Positions 6,478 through 15,281 are shown, counted from the first letter of the stretch. The stretch is 18,652 bases of DNA from SZUA-426 sp041666155 (GCA_041666155.1 JBAYHM010000053.1:1-18652); one strand, 5' to 3'. Program-made: numbers and translations. The notes: generated from the sequence alone by a model not told the origin.

Positions 6478-8019
6478 TCATTTTCTGGCATTCAGCTTAT
6501 AGAAGACCTCCCGGCTTCCCGCAACTTTGTCCGCGTTCCAATCGAGGTGATACCGCTTGACTTCTCTCATCTTTTTCTGAAAATCGGAGGGCTCGGCAGC
6601 ATACGTTCGGTTCATGTATTCCGCCGCTTCCGCGTATAGCTCCGTGACGTCGATATTGGTGAACTCGCGCTCCCGCATGACGATATTCCCATTGATGATC
6701 ACGTGCCTGACGTCTCGTCCGTTCGCCCGGTGCATGAAGGCATGCAGAATATCCGCGTCCGGAGAAACCCAGGGAGCCCGCTCGATGTTCGTAAGATCGA
6801 CGACGATGATATCCGCCGGTTTTCCCGCTTCCAAGGTCCCCAGGCGGTCGCCCAAACCGAGCGTCCGCGCCGCGTTCCGCATACCCATCGCCAACACCTG
6901 TCTTGGGCTTATCGCCTGAGTATCCGCCAGACCGTAACCCGACATCCGGTGAAGGTAGAATATCATCCGCAGCTCGTGCAGCGCGTCCTCATCGTCGTTC
7001 ATCTGTTTTTCATCGATCCCCATCGCGACATTAACGCCCGCCTTGAGCAGCTCGTAGACCGGGGCGATCCCGTTCCGCATCGCCAGGTTGCAGCTTGCGT
7101 GGTGCGTCAGGGAGACTTGTTTCTCGGCCATCAGCTCGATGTCCGACTCGTTCACATAGACGCCGTGGCCCAGCGTCAGGTTGGCGTCAACGACGCCCAG
7201 GTCATCCAAATGCGCCAACAGGCTTTTACCGTATTTCCGCTCCCCGTATTCTTTTTGGTAGGGCGTCTGCAGGGTATGGATGTGCATCGGAAGGCCGCCG
7301 TAACTTCGCGAAAGTTCCATGATCCGCGCGTAGAAATCGTCGGTGCAGCCGTGAGCCCAGGTCGGCCCGAGGATAATGTTGGTCATTTCCCCGTGAAGAG
7401 AGTTCCGCATCGCGGTGAATAGATTGATATAATAATCCTGGGCCGCGCGCTTATCGAAGAAGATCATCGGCCGCACGAATTCGCGCAGGCGTTCTGGCAA
7501 GGTTTCGTAAAAGTCCTCGTCGTCGTTGGCGAGCGCGTTGACGTCCTTGATCCCCGGCGCATAGGCGCAGCGTATTCCCATTTCCGTGTACGCGCGAAGT
7601 GACGCTTCCGCTTTGTCCTTCGCTTTTTCATCGAACAGGCGAACGGATTCAATATGGTTCATTGTCGTGCAGCCATTCCTGATGTGCCTGACGGCCGTCA
7701 GCTTCGCGTTCAAGTCCGGAGGCAGATCCACCGCGCCGACCCAGTCGTACAGGCAATTCTCCAGGAAATCGTAGGGGATTCCCTTCTGCACGTAAGAAAT
7801 ACCCCTGCCGTGCGAATGCGCGTCGATGATTCCAGGCATGATGATATCAGTCTCTCCGCCCAGAACTTCGGCTTCGGGATACTTACGGCGCAAGTCGCGG
7901 TAAGCGCCCGTTTCCCGTATCGAATTACCTTCGATATACACCGCGCCGTCTCGGACCAAGCCATGATCCAAGTCCAGAGGATCCGTCAATACGTATTTCC
8001 CGCGTACCAATAACGACAT
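6478..8019 (-). CDS. Amidohydrolase-superfamily metal-dependent deaminase/hydrolase (TRZ/ATZ/SsnA-like)
   Basis: Complete 513-residue cytoplasmic enzyme of the amidohydrolase superfamily (cytosine-deaminase/chlorohydrolase branch). A small N-terminal beta domain leads to PGIIDAHSHGRG, with metal ligands H68 and H70. Further ligands are seen in GGLPMHIHTLQTPYQ, in LTLGHGVYVNE and in the late aspartate of VAMGIDEKQMNDDEDALHE. The C-terminus has the family's GTLEAGKPADIIVVDL and VIINGNIVMRERE. The substrate cannot be read from the sequence; relatives deaminate guanine-like, aminoalcohol or S-adenosylhomocysteine-type compounds. ATG 8019 follows AGGAG at normal spacing. It lies 24 bp after the DtxR remnant and 53 bp before the sigma-54 activator, all on one strand, so the three downstream genes may form one transcript. 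Confidence 0.88.
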   Translation of the reverse strand: MSLLVRGKYVLTDPLDLDHGLVRDGAVYIEGNSIRETGAYRDLRRKYPEAEVLGGETDIIMPGIIDAHSHGRGISYVQKGIPYDFLENCLYDWVGAVDLPPDLNAKLTAVRHIRNGCTTMNHIESVRLFDEKAKDKAEASLRAYTEMGIRCAYAPGIKDVNALANDDEDFYETLPERLREFVRPMIFFDKRAAQDYYINLFTAMRNSLHGEMTNIILGPTWAHGCTDDFYARIMELSRSYGGLPMHIHTLQTPYQKEYGERKYGKSLLAHLDDLGVVDANLTLGHGVYVNESDIELMAEKQVSLTHHASCNLAMRNGIAPVYELLKAGVNVAMGIDEKQMNDDEDALHELRMIFYLHRMSGYGLADTQAISPRQVLAMGMRNAARTLGLGDRLGTLEAGKPADIIVVDLTNIERAPWVSPDADILHAFMHRANGRDVRHVIINGNIVMREREFTNIDVTELYAEAAEYMNRTYAAEPSDFQKKMREVKRYHLDWNADKVAGSREVFYKLNARK

Positions 8020-8043
8020 AGGCAGCTCCTGTATTCAAGCATA

Positions 8044-8424
8044 CTACTGAATCGAGTAGGGCTCCACGAACACCACCTCCAGCGCCGAAAGCGCGAAGGT
8101 CGCCTCGCGTCCCGCGATGGAGAGCATCGCGAGGCCGGCGTCTCCCCGCCTCGCGATGATACGCAGTTCCACCCCCGGCACGAGTCCCTCGTTCCGGTAA
8201 TAGCTAAGAGCTCCCTTGTTCCCATCGATTCATACGATCCGGACGAGCGCTCCTTCGGGGAAAAAGGAAAGGGGTACATCGCGAACCGTGTATTCCCGTT
8301 GGGCCTTCGCCGGAATGGGGTCCCCCGTGCGGATCCGGAGTCCGTAGATCCGACCTTCCTCGGCGAGAACCTTGACGATGGCCTTGAGGTAATTCTCCGT
8401 AGCGAAATTCGACATCATCGACAT
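8044..8424 (-). pseudogene. DtxR/TroR-like metal-dependent repressor remnant (internal deletion plus in-frame TGA)
   Basis: The start MSMMSNFATENYLKAIVKVL is the first helix of a DtxR-family repressor, the Mn/Fe/Zn sensors. The sequence then jumps to the end of the dimerisation domain (RTGDPIPAK), losing about 90-100 residues including most of the winged helix and the metal sites. It continues as a C-terminal FeoA-like SH3 domain (VPLSFFPEGALVRIV, then YYRNEGLVPGVELRI) that ends with SALEVVFVEPYSIQ at 8044. An in-frame TGA at 8230-8232 breaks this domain where an arginine (CGA) is expected. It lies just downstream of a TroD-like fragment, the same order as troD-troR in treponemes. It is non-functional as a DNA-binding repressor. 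Confidence 0.8.
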
Positions 8425-8460
8425 AGCGATCCTACCTTACGCTGGACGGCCTCTTTCGTT

Positions 8461-8760
8461 CTAGCGCTCGATCACAGCGCGGGCCTTCTCCCTGCCGCGT
8501 TCAGTGAGAGTCAAGAGTTCTCCGCTACGCTCGACCAAGCCGCCGGAGAGCGACTTCTCCACCGTCCGCTCGTGATGGAACAGGTGCACCGTGATCATCG
8601 TCGTATCGAAGTCGAGCCGCATCCTGCGTTTCGCCGCGGCGCGTATGACAAGTCCGTACTTGGGTGAGAAAAGGAGGGCCAGGAGGAAAGCGAGTCCCGC
8701 CATGGCCGCGATGACCCGGACGTTGAGGAGCAGAACCCGGTCGAAATACTCTTCCACAGT
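8461..8760 (-). pseudogene. C-terminal fragment of a metal ABC transporter permease (TroD/ZnuB type) with winged-helix tail
   Basis: About 99 residues survive. A last transmembrane helix (VRVIAAMAGLAFLLALLFSP followed by KYGLVIRAAAKRR) matches the end of ABC-3 family Mn/Zn/Fe permeases. A soluble tail (LDFDTTMITVHLFHHERTVE, then LLTLTERGREKARAVIE) looks like a winged-helix module, as found on some TroC/TroD-type subunits. There is no plausible start codon with ribosome site: the open frame begins at a GTG (8757) within coding sequence, and upstream codons lose resemblance within about 10 residues. The other tro components (binding protein, ATPase, first permease) are not in the window. It precedes the DtxR remnant by 36 bp, consistent with an eroded tro-like operon. 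Confidence 0.65.
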
Positions 8761-8842
8761 CTGGAGGTCGTGAATGGGAAAGCGAGAAAGGCAGGCGCGA
8801 CAAGAGTGGGAAAGAATCGCAAAGCTTTAGGTCTTCCGATTT

Positions 8843-8879
8843 GATTGCCGTCCTCCACCGTAAGTGGAGAGCGGCAATC
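8843..8879. repeat. Strong imperfect hairpin in the gap before the outer-membrane gene
   Basis: Two 16-base arms (8843-8858 and 8864-8879) pair at 14 of 16 positions around a 5-base loop (CGTAA). No T run follows on either strand, so it is not a standard terminator. The rest of 8761-8987 shows no convincing gene. The hairpin may be the end of a lost element or a REP-like unit. Confidence 0.6.
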
Positions 8880-8987
8880 TCACGAAAAACAAAATGTCGC
8901 GCCGTTCAAAACTGCTTGCCGGAAAGAACACAAGGTAAAACGACAGTTCTCAAAAGTCCAGCCATCGAAGTTCAGTTTTTCCGCCAC

Positions 8988-9016
8988 TTGACAGTTAGGT
9001 TTTCGCGATTTAGGCT
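8988..9016 (+). promoter_or_regulatory. Candidate sigma-70 promoter of the outer-membrane protein gene
   Basis: A perfect -35 box TTGACA (8988-8993) is followed after 17 bases by TAGGCT (9011-9016), a weak -10. It would give a 5' untranslated region of about 110 bases before ATG 9136, in which no other gene is apparent. Confidence 0.4.
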
Positions 9017-9135
9017 TAAAAAATGTATCGGGATTGCAAGGGAATATAGCAGGACAATCACAAAAAGTTAGAATTTCCATCAACCCTTTCTTGATTCATC
9101 TTTGGGAGTATATCTGGCTTGAAGGAGGTCGCACA

Positions 9136-10803
9136 ATGCGTAACTTTCCGCGCGGATTTCTCCGTATCGCGTGCCCTTTAATCCTTTTTCTTAAGGCAGT
9201 ATTCTCGGCCCCGGCAGAGATTTCGCCTACCATCGCGCTGAGCGACCTATCCGTCAACTCTTCCGATCCAGGTTATACCTTCATCGGCAAGGGATTCACG
9301 GAGATCGTTGCCTTTGAGCTGAAGAAAGCGCCGGGAATCAGGCTCGTAGACCGTTCAAGACGCAATGAGGCGCTTAAGGAGATGGAATTCTCCCTGAGCG
9401 GAATCGCGGAAGAGAAGAACCGGCTGGAGATCGGGAAACTGCTTTCCGTGAACTATATTGTCGGGGGCTCGATCACGGATATGAAGGGGACACTCCTTGT
9501 CAGCCTCTCGTTGGTGGACGTAGAGACGGGGGAGATAGTGTGGAACGACCAGCTTGTGGAGTCAAGCGGGAAATACGCCTATTTCGGAGCTTATTTTGCC
9601 AAGTCCCTTCTGTACTTTTTCAAGTTTCAGGCGGACAAGAGTACGGAAGCTGTTTTAGCCGCCAAGAAAGAGAAAGACACCGCGTCAGTGATAGCCCTTT
9701 CTCAGGGAATTGCCGCCCTTGACGAGGGAAACAACGTCAAAGCAAAGCAAAAGCTGACGGAGGCGGCGAAGATCGACCCCGCAAACGCGGTTGCTTCCGC
9801 GTTTCTGTCCCAGCTTGCCTCCGCATCGGCTAAATTCAAGGTCGCGCCCGAGAGGTATGTGAGTTATTACAATCCCGCGTATCTCGGTGTGATGGATGGG
9901 GACAGGTTATTCCTCAGCGTTTCCTTAGGAAGACCGCTGTATGGCCGGTATGATGCGAACAAACCAGATTTCCTCAAAGTCGTGAATCCCGCGGAAAACG
10001 CGGGGACCTTCGAGGATCAGAAAGTTAGTAGTCTGGGCTACGCCGTCTCCGTCGCGAACGGCGTCGGAATCGGGATTGAGGCATCCTTCACCGGCACAAT
10101 AGACGAGATTCACGATATCGTAGGATCTAATTTCGCAAAAACGGTATGTAACTATATCGATAATTTTGGCGGTATCGTAAGCGCTGGGTTTTCCCTCAGC
10201 CCGAACGTAAGCGTTGGAGTCGGCGTAAACGCGGCGTATTCGAGACGCCGATATGAGGAGTTGGGAGAAGGGTCCGGGTTCCTTTCCGTCAATTACTTCC
10301 TCGCATCCGGAATCCTGGCTTTTTTGGTAAAGGACGATTCGGGAAACATCGCGTGGGACGCCGAAGCTTCATACGGCCATGATTCGCTTTTCTGGTACGA
10401 TCTCGTCTCTAAAGATTTCGTCACCTACAATGCGCCCCTGTACATCGAGCAGACCCTCACCTTCGCGCTAAATGAGAAAGCGACGTTTCTTGCCCTCAAG
10501 CAAGCCAATGATGTCTACTTCGATCGGAGACTTTATGCCGGTCGCATCATGCCATGCTTCGAGCAGTGGTTCGGCGGTTTCCTGGGACTCCGGATCGGCG
10601 CTGAGGGAACCCTCTTCGTGCGGGACGGAACACTTGATCTGGGTTGGGGAGGCACCGCGGGATTCACGCTACGGTTTTTCGGATGGAACGTGGATGGGAA
10701 TTTCACATTCCGGATGAGACCCTCGCGCAACCTGGTGGATACCATCATCCCAGAGGCCGTTTACTTCTTCACCGTATCGAGGAACGGAATTTTCGTGAAG
10801 TAA
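9136..10803 (+). CDS. Outer-membrane protein: CsgG/TolB-like N-terminal domain plus beta-barrel
   Basis: A 555-residue exported protein of unknown role. The start at 9136 is chosen over an earlier in-frame ATG (9034) because GAAGGAGG lies 7 bases upstream and a signal peptide follows at once (basic MRNFPRGFLR, hydrophobic CPLILFLKAVFSA, cleavage near residue 25). Residues ~30-150 resemble the CsgG/FlgO-like fold: IALSDLSVNSSDPG, IRLVDRSRRNEALKE, VNYIVGGSITD, DVETGEIVWND. A short TPR-like stretch (GNNVKAKQKLTEAAKIDPAN) follows. From ~260 there are alternating amphipathic strands, glycine-rich turns and many aromatics, ending with TFRMRPS and FTVSRNGIFVK, as in an outer-membrane barrel. It stands alone on the plus strand, with a hairpin after the stop. 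Family-level function is not known to me. Confidence 0.82.
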   Translation: MRNFPRGFLRIACPLILFLKAVFSAPAEISPTIALSDLSVNSSDPGYTFIGKGFTEIVAFELKKAPGIRLVDRSRRNEALKEMEFSLSGIAEEKNRLEIGKLLSVNYIVGGSITDMKGTLLVSLSLVDVETGEIVWNDQLVESSGKYAYFGAYFAKSLLYFFKFQADKSTEAVLAAKKEKDTASVIALSQGIAALDEGNNVKAKQKLTEAAKIDPANAVASAFLSQLASASAKFKVAPERYVSYYNPAYLGVMDGDRLFLSVSLGRPLYGRYDANKPDFLKVVNPAENAGTFEDQKVSSLGYAVSVANGVGIGIEASFTGTIDEIHDIVGSNFAKTVCNYIDNFGGIVSAGFSLSPNVSVGVGVNAAYSRRRYEELGEGSGFLSVNYFLASGILAFLVKDDSGNIAWDAEASYGHDSLFWYDLVSKDFVTYNAPLYIEQTLTFALNEKATFLALKQANDVYFDRRLYAGRIMPCFEQWFGGFLGLRIGAEGTLFVRDGTLDLGWGGTAGFTLRFFGWNVDGNFTFRMRPSRNLVDTIIPEAVYFFTVSRNGIFVK

Positions 10804-10812
10804 GGATCGGAT

Positions 10813-10836
10813 CCCGCGGCTCAAATGAGGCGCGGG
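10813..10836. terminator. Hairpin after the outer-membrane gene (weak terminator candidate)
   Basis: CCCGCG-g-CTC pairs with GAG-g-CGCGGG around AAAT, nine pairs with one mismatch, starting 10 bases after the stop at 10803. No T run follows, so termination activity is doubtful. Confidence 0.3.
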
Positions 10837-11212
10837 CAAAGGAAGCCGAGGCCAAAGACATCCATGTTCAGGCGGCATTTCCGCTTTCGCGCAAGCGATT
10901 GATATCCGGCGAGCAAGCCGAGTTGCAAATAAGGAGAACCGGGGAAAACCAAATGCCCCAAGGCCGCCGCCCGCAATCGGGTGTTTCCCTTGACGAACAG
11001 TTGCCGAATATCGATGCCTATCATCATCGGATAGACAAGCGCGAAAGTCAGTGGAAGCACCAAAGCCTTAAGCGGGGCCGGATTGACGGCGATCCCGAAG
11101 AGGAACCCAGCCAACATACTCAAAGGAAGCACGATCACCAAACGTTTGGTGATAAACGAGAGCATCAATTTGATGGTTTCCAGAATCGGTATATTTGGAT
11201 TTATCGATAACG
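10821..11212 (-). pseudogene. SBF/ACR3-type (bile acid:Na+ or arsenite) transporter remnant
   Basis: The open frame encodes two clear helices of an SBF/ACR3-family permease: LVIVLPLSMLAGFLFGIAV, then APLKALVLPLTFALVYPMM followed by GIDIRQLF. After KGNTRLRAAALG the text skips to LVFPGSPYLQLGLLAG, suggesting a short internal deletion. It then loses similarity (YQSLARKRKC onward) before stopping at 10821, so most of the expected ~10 helices are gone. At the 5' side the frame runs back to about 11212 with no good start; ATG 11165 or TTG 11168 have no ribosome site. It abuts a truncated kduD start in another frame. Substrate (arsenite versus organic acid) cannot be decided from this fragment. Confidence 0.6.
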
Positions 11213-11235
11213 TGGGCTGAGTTGCCGTTCTGGCT

Positions 11236-11298
11236 GATCGCCCCGGTTACGATCGCGACCTTCCCGTCTAATTTAAACGAATCCAATATTTCTGCCAT
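11236..11298 (-). pseudogene. kduD: N-terminal stub of 2-dehydro-3-deoxy-D-gluconate 5-dehydrogenase (KduD-like SDR)
   Basis: ATG 11298 has AGGAG upstream at good spacing and encodes MAEILDSFKLDGKVAIVTGA, the typical start of KduD-type short-chain dehydrogenases up to the beginning of the NAD-binding glycine motif. After TGA(I) the frame carries unrelated sequence and the Rossmann GxxxGxG pattern is missing, so about 230 residues are lost. KduD reduces or oxidises at C5 to link the KduI product to 2-keto-3-deoxygluconate. The identification rests on 20 residues plus the position downstream of kduI, so other SDRs are possible. Confidence 0.55.
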
Positions 11299-11307
11299 TT
11301 TCAGCTC

Positions 11308-11530
11308 CTATTTCGCGTATTCCGCGCGCATTTTCTTGACCGTATCTTCCATTGCATTCCCTCTACTTTTCTGGAAGTGATCCATATCGTTACCCATGAT
11401 GAGCATGTTGGCTCCCGCCGCGATCAATTCCCGCGCGTATTCGGGTGTCGGGGGTACAACCGGTAAACCCCGTAAAAACCGCGATCCCGTATACCGGGCC
11501 TTTCTTCATCTTTTCTTTGAAGTTGGTAGT
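11308..11530 (-). pseudogene. Aldolase remnant (HpcH/HpaI-like), ends kept and centre deleted
   Basis: Two pieces in different frames lie between kduI and the kduD stub. The first reads TNFKEKMKKGPVYGIAVFTG, like the N-terminus of a HpcH/HpaI-type class II aldolase. It is followed within ten codons by a second frame reading PEYARELIAAGANMLIMGND and MEDTVKKMRAEYAK, resembling the C-terminus, stopping at 11308 just before the kduD ribosome site. About 200 central residues, including the metal-binding and catalytic positions, are absent. Family members cleave 2-keto-3-deoxy sugar acids, which fits the uronate context. The assignment is moderate because only ends remain. Confidence 0.5.
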
Positions 11531-11603
11531 TTCCCCGCTATTTAAGCAGGGCAGGAGCCCAGAGAGATACCGCGGGAACGGAAGTTCCGCTCAAGGCGGA
11601 TTC

Positions 11604-12440
11604 CTACTTGAGGGTTTCCGGAGCCACGAAATCCATGTCGTCGAAGGTTTGATTTTCGCCAGCCATTCCCCATATGAAGGTGTAACTTCCGGTGCCCACT
11701 CCGGAATGGATGGACCAGCTTGGAGAAATTACGGCCTGTTCATTGGCGACAACTAAATGCCTGGTTTCCGACGGATTTCCGTGGAAATGGAAAACCCGCG
11801 CATCCTTGGCCAAATCAAAATAGAAGTACACTTCCATGCGGCGTTCGTGGGTATGGCAAGGCATAGTGTTCCACACGCTGCCCTTTTCCAGGATAGTCAT
11901 TCCCATCACAAGCTGACAACTTTTACAAACAGCAGGATGCACATACTGATAAATGGTCCGGGCGTTGGATGTTTCCGCCGAACCGAGTTTCTTGGGATTG
12001 GCGTTCGCGAGAGCTATTTTTACTGTTGGGAATGTTTGATGAGCGGGAGAACTAACAAGATAGAATTTCGCCGGGTCGGAAGCGGATGCGGACTCGAAAG
12101 AAACGTCCTTGGTCCCCATACCAACGTAAGCTCCATCGCCCTTGGTCATCTCATAGACGGTTCCGTCAAGGTTAATCCGCCCTGCCCCGCCGACATTGAT
12201 GACGCCTAATTCACGACGAGCCAAGAAAAAATCAGTCCCGAAATCTTTTCCGGCTTCCAGCGATACTTTTTTGGAAACAGGCATGACCCCGCCGAAAACG
12301 GTGCGGTCCTGGTGGCTGTACGTCAGCATGGCTTCATTGGGAACGAATACCTTTTCTACAAGAAAATTGGCGCGTTGGTTAGCCGTATCATAGCCGGCGG
12401 CGTCTCCCGGGTGATTAGCATATCGGATTTCTACTTTCAC
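11604..12440 (-). CDS. kduI: 5-dehydro-4-deoxy-D-glucuronate isomerase (KduI)
   Basis: Cytoplasmic cupin isomerase that converts 5-keto-4-deoxyuronate, released from pectin or glycosaminoglycan breakdown, to 2,5-diketo-3-deoxygluconate. From GTG 12440 it is 278 residues, exactly the E. coli length. The start is chosen because AAGAGGAG stands six bases upstream, whereas an in-frame ATG at 12467 would place that ribosome site inside the gene. Landmarks are NFLVEKVFVPNEAMLTYSHQ, FLARRELGVINVGGAGRI, the zinc motif NTMPCHTHERRMEVYFYF (H..H....E), and the close NEQAVISPSWSIHSGVGTGS with the fourth ligand, then FIWGMAGENQTFDDMD. It is intact, yet its downstream partners (aldolase, kduD) are destroyed, so the pathway as laid out here is broken. 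Confidence 0.96.
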   Translation of the reverse strand: MKVEIRYANHPGDAAGYDTANQRANFLVEKVFVPNEAMLTYSHQDRTVFGGVMPVSKKVSLEAGKDFGTDFFLARRELGVINVGGAGRINLDGTVYEMTKGDGAYVGMGTKDVSFESASASDPAKFYLVSSPAHQTFPTVKIALANANPKKLGSAETSNARTIYQYVHPAVCKSCQLVMGMTILEKGSVWNTMPCHTHERRMEVYFYFDLAKDARVFHFHGNPSETRHLVVANEQAVISPSWSIHSGVGTGSYTFIWGMAGENQTFDDMDFVAPETLK

Positions 12441-12468
12441 ATAGGTCTCCTCTTGGCAAGTTTTCATT

Positions 12469-12518
12469 AGTATACTACGGAATTAGAACCGGTCAACTTT
12501 TTTTGAAATGATGTTCCA
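12469..12518 (-). promoter_or_regulatory. kduI promoter with adjacent candidate operator
   Basis: On the minus strand TTGACC (12496-12491) and TATACT (12474-12469) are separated by 16 bases, a good sigma-70 promoter about 30 bases before GTG 12440. Just upstream (12518-12504) is the imperfect dyad TGGAACATCATTTCA (TGRAA-N5-TTYCA), a candidate regulator site. The regulator is unknown. Confidence 0.65.
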
Positions 12519-12618
12519 TTTTTAGTATTGTCATTCCAGAAGTCGACTTCAGTTTTTCGTACTTGTCGGCCCGGTCGACCATGAAACGCGGATTTTGCGC
12601 CTCTATGGAGTGAATCAT
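12493..12618 (-). CDS. Possible 41-residue small protein or gene fragment
   Basis: An open frame starts at ATG 12618, two bases after the DUF2007 stop, and encodes a hydrophilic peptide beginning MIHSIEAQNPRFMVDRADKY. It ends at 12493, overlapping the kduI -35 box. The charge pattern looks coding-like, and it could be a translationally coupled small protein or the tail of a lost gene. I do not recognise it. Confidence 0.25.
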   Translation of the reverse strand: MIHSIEAQNPRFMVDRADKYEKLKSTSGMTILKMEHHFKKS

Positions 12619-12620
12619 CT

Positions 12621-13067
12621 TTACGCGATGATCTCCGGAATGATCCGAGCCGCGCTATCGACCATCGTGGAATCGTGTTTCAGATTCTCAATAAATTCCA
12701 TGACGGCGATTCTGGCTTCGAAAAGATCGCGTTCATAAATCGCTATGATCAGATCGGCATAACCTCCGACGGCAATGCCCGGATACAGATTATTTACATT
12801 CTCGAATTCGACGTAAGTATTGATACCGAGGTCGGCAAGAAGGGAGCGAATTACGGCGACATCATTTTGATTGAACGCCCGTACGAATTTCACCATCGTA
12901 TTGTCGCCGAAATTATTCAGGAACTTCTCGTTGTAGTCCTCAAACTCCGATTCTTCATCCTCGGTTTTCTCGCGGGCGCCTTGAACCGATATCGGCCGCC
13001 GACTTTTCTTGAACCGAAAAAGGGCGACCAATATCGCGAAAGAAATGAATACAATTGCGTATAGCAT
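12621..13067 (-). CDS. DUF2007-domain protein with N-terminal membrane anchor
   Basis: A 148-residue protein with one N-terminal transmembrane helix (MLYAIVFISFAILVALF), a charged linker rich in E and K, and a C-terminal domain of about 70 residues like DUF2007, annotated as a putative prokaryotic signal-transducing domain. The domain landmarks are FVRAFNQNDVAVIRSLLADL, INTYVEFEN and ADLIIAIYERDLFEARIAVM. The biochemical function of the family is unknown. It begins 12 bases after the stop of ThrRS 2 with only a weak GGTAA site, so it is probably co-transcribed with that gene and thus under the T-box as well. The membrane anchor suggests the domain faces the cytoplasm. Confidence 0.75.
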   Translation of the reverse strand: MLYAIVFISFAILVALFRFKKSRRPISVQGAREKTEDEESEFEDYNEKFLNNFGDNTMVKFVRAFNQNDVAVIRSLLADLGINTYVEFENVNNLYPGIAVGGYADLIIAIYERDLFEARIAVMEFIENLKHDSTMVDSAARIIPEIIA

Positions 13068-13079
13068 TACAGCTTTACC

Positions 13080-14828
<1,749 letters not shown>

Positions 14829-15153
14829 GGTGAAACCCGCTTTTGTCGAACGACGAAAAAACGTTCAACACGATTTTATTCGCGGGGACGGGCTATGACG
14901 GCAAACTCCAACGGAGTTCCGCGGCCCGCGGTTCCACCCTGCTTCGCTTTTCCATGACGGATAGCGCACTCATCGCCTCTGACGGGGGCTTCCGGCTCGA
15001 AATACTCGCGCCGCAGCCTTTCGACGACGGCGGCTTTCATCCAAGCGGCTCAGGAGGGGTTTTCATCCGGTCTTCCGTCGGCGGCGCTCTCAGCCTCGGC
15101 GCCGCCTCTCTTGTCACGGAGTATCCGAACTACTCGTCTCCATCATTGCCTGT
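14829..15153 (-). ncRNA. T-box riboswitch leader of threonyl-tRNA synthetase 2
   Basis: On the minus strand the universal T-box sequence AGGGTGGAACCGCG is present at 14940-14927. Stem I is complete. Its 5' side has GATGGAGACGAGTAG (15143-15129) with the AGTA loop-E element. A distal AGAGAGGCGGCG...GAGAG module has stem arms 15106-15100 and 15086-15080. Lower pairings are CCGT/ACGG (15119-15116 with 15078-15075), TTCGG/CCGGA (15129-15125 with 15070-15066) and GGAG/CTCC at the base (15141-15138 with 15056-15053). The specifier bulge reads TGAAAACCCC, containing ACC (Thr) at 15060-15058. An uncharged tRNA-Thr would bind specifier and T-box and allow ThrRS expression. No clean terminator with a T run was found, so transcriptional versus translational control is open. 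Confidence 0.9.
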
Positions 15154-15159
15154 TCGGTT

Positions 15160-15188
15160 ATAATCCGCTTACGTCACGTCTCTGTCAA
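15160..15188 (-). promoter_or_regulatory. Promoter of the T-box/ThrRS 2 unit
   Basis: TTGACA (15188-15183) and GATTAT (15165-15160) are 17 bases apart on the minus strand. An overlapping TATAAC (15162-15157) has a less usual 20-base spacing. Start of transcription is expected near 15153, directly before Stem I of the T-box. Confidence 0.75.
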
Positions 15189-15281
15189 GGCGGCGCAGTG
15201 GGAACGCTCAGAGCCTGTGCACCTAAATAGTCGAGAAGTGAGATGAATGATAGCCCTCATAGCCCTCTTTTCTCCTTTGAC

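Noticed and set aside
6703..7422. 239-codon plus-strand frame antisense to the amidohydrolase
   Set aside because: No ribosome site or recognisable domain; the minus strand encodes a clear conserved enzyme.
8230..8232. TGA in the DtxR-like gene as selenocysteine or recoded codon
   Set aside because: No SECIS-like hairpin directly after it, the position is normally arginine (CGA), and the gene already lacks its DNA-binding core.
8880..9083. 67-codon minus-strand frame in the gap before the outer-membrane gene
   Set aside because: No ribosome site, no family resemblance, and it overlaps the candidate promoter of the plus-strand gene.
11572..11594. Hairpin after the kduI stop as a terminator
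   Set aside because: The stem has a bulge and no T run, and transcription probably continued into the former aldolase gene.
11757..12209. 150-codon plus-strand frame
   Set aside because: Antisense of kduI, which is unambiguous.
14843..15163. 106-codon plus-strand open frame
   Set aside because: It is the complement of the T-box leader; no ribosome site, and the RNA signals on the other strand explain the sequence.
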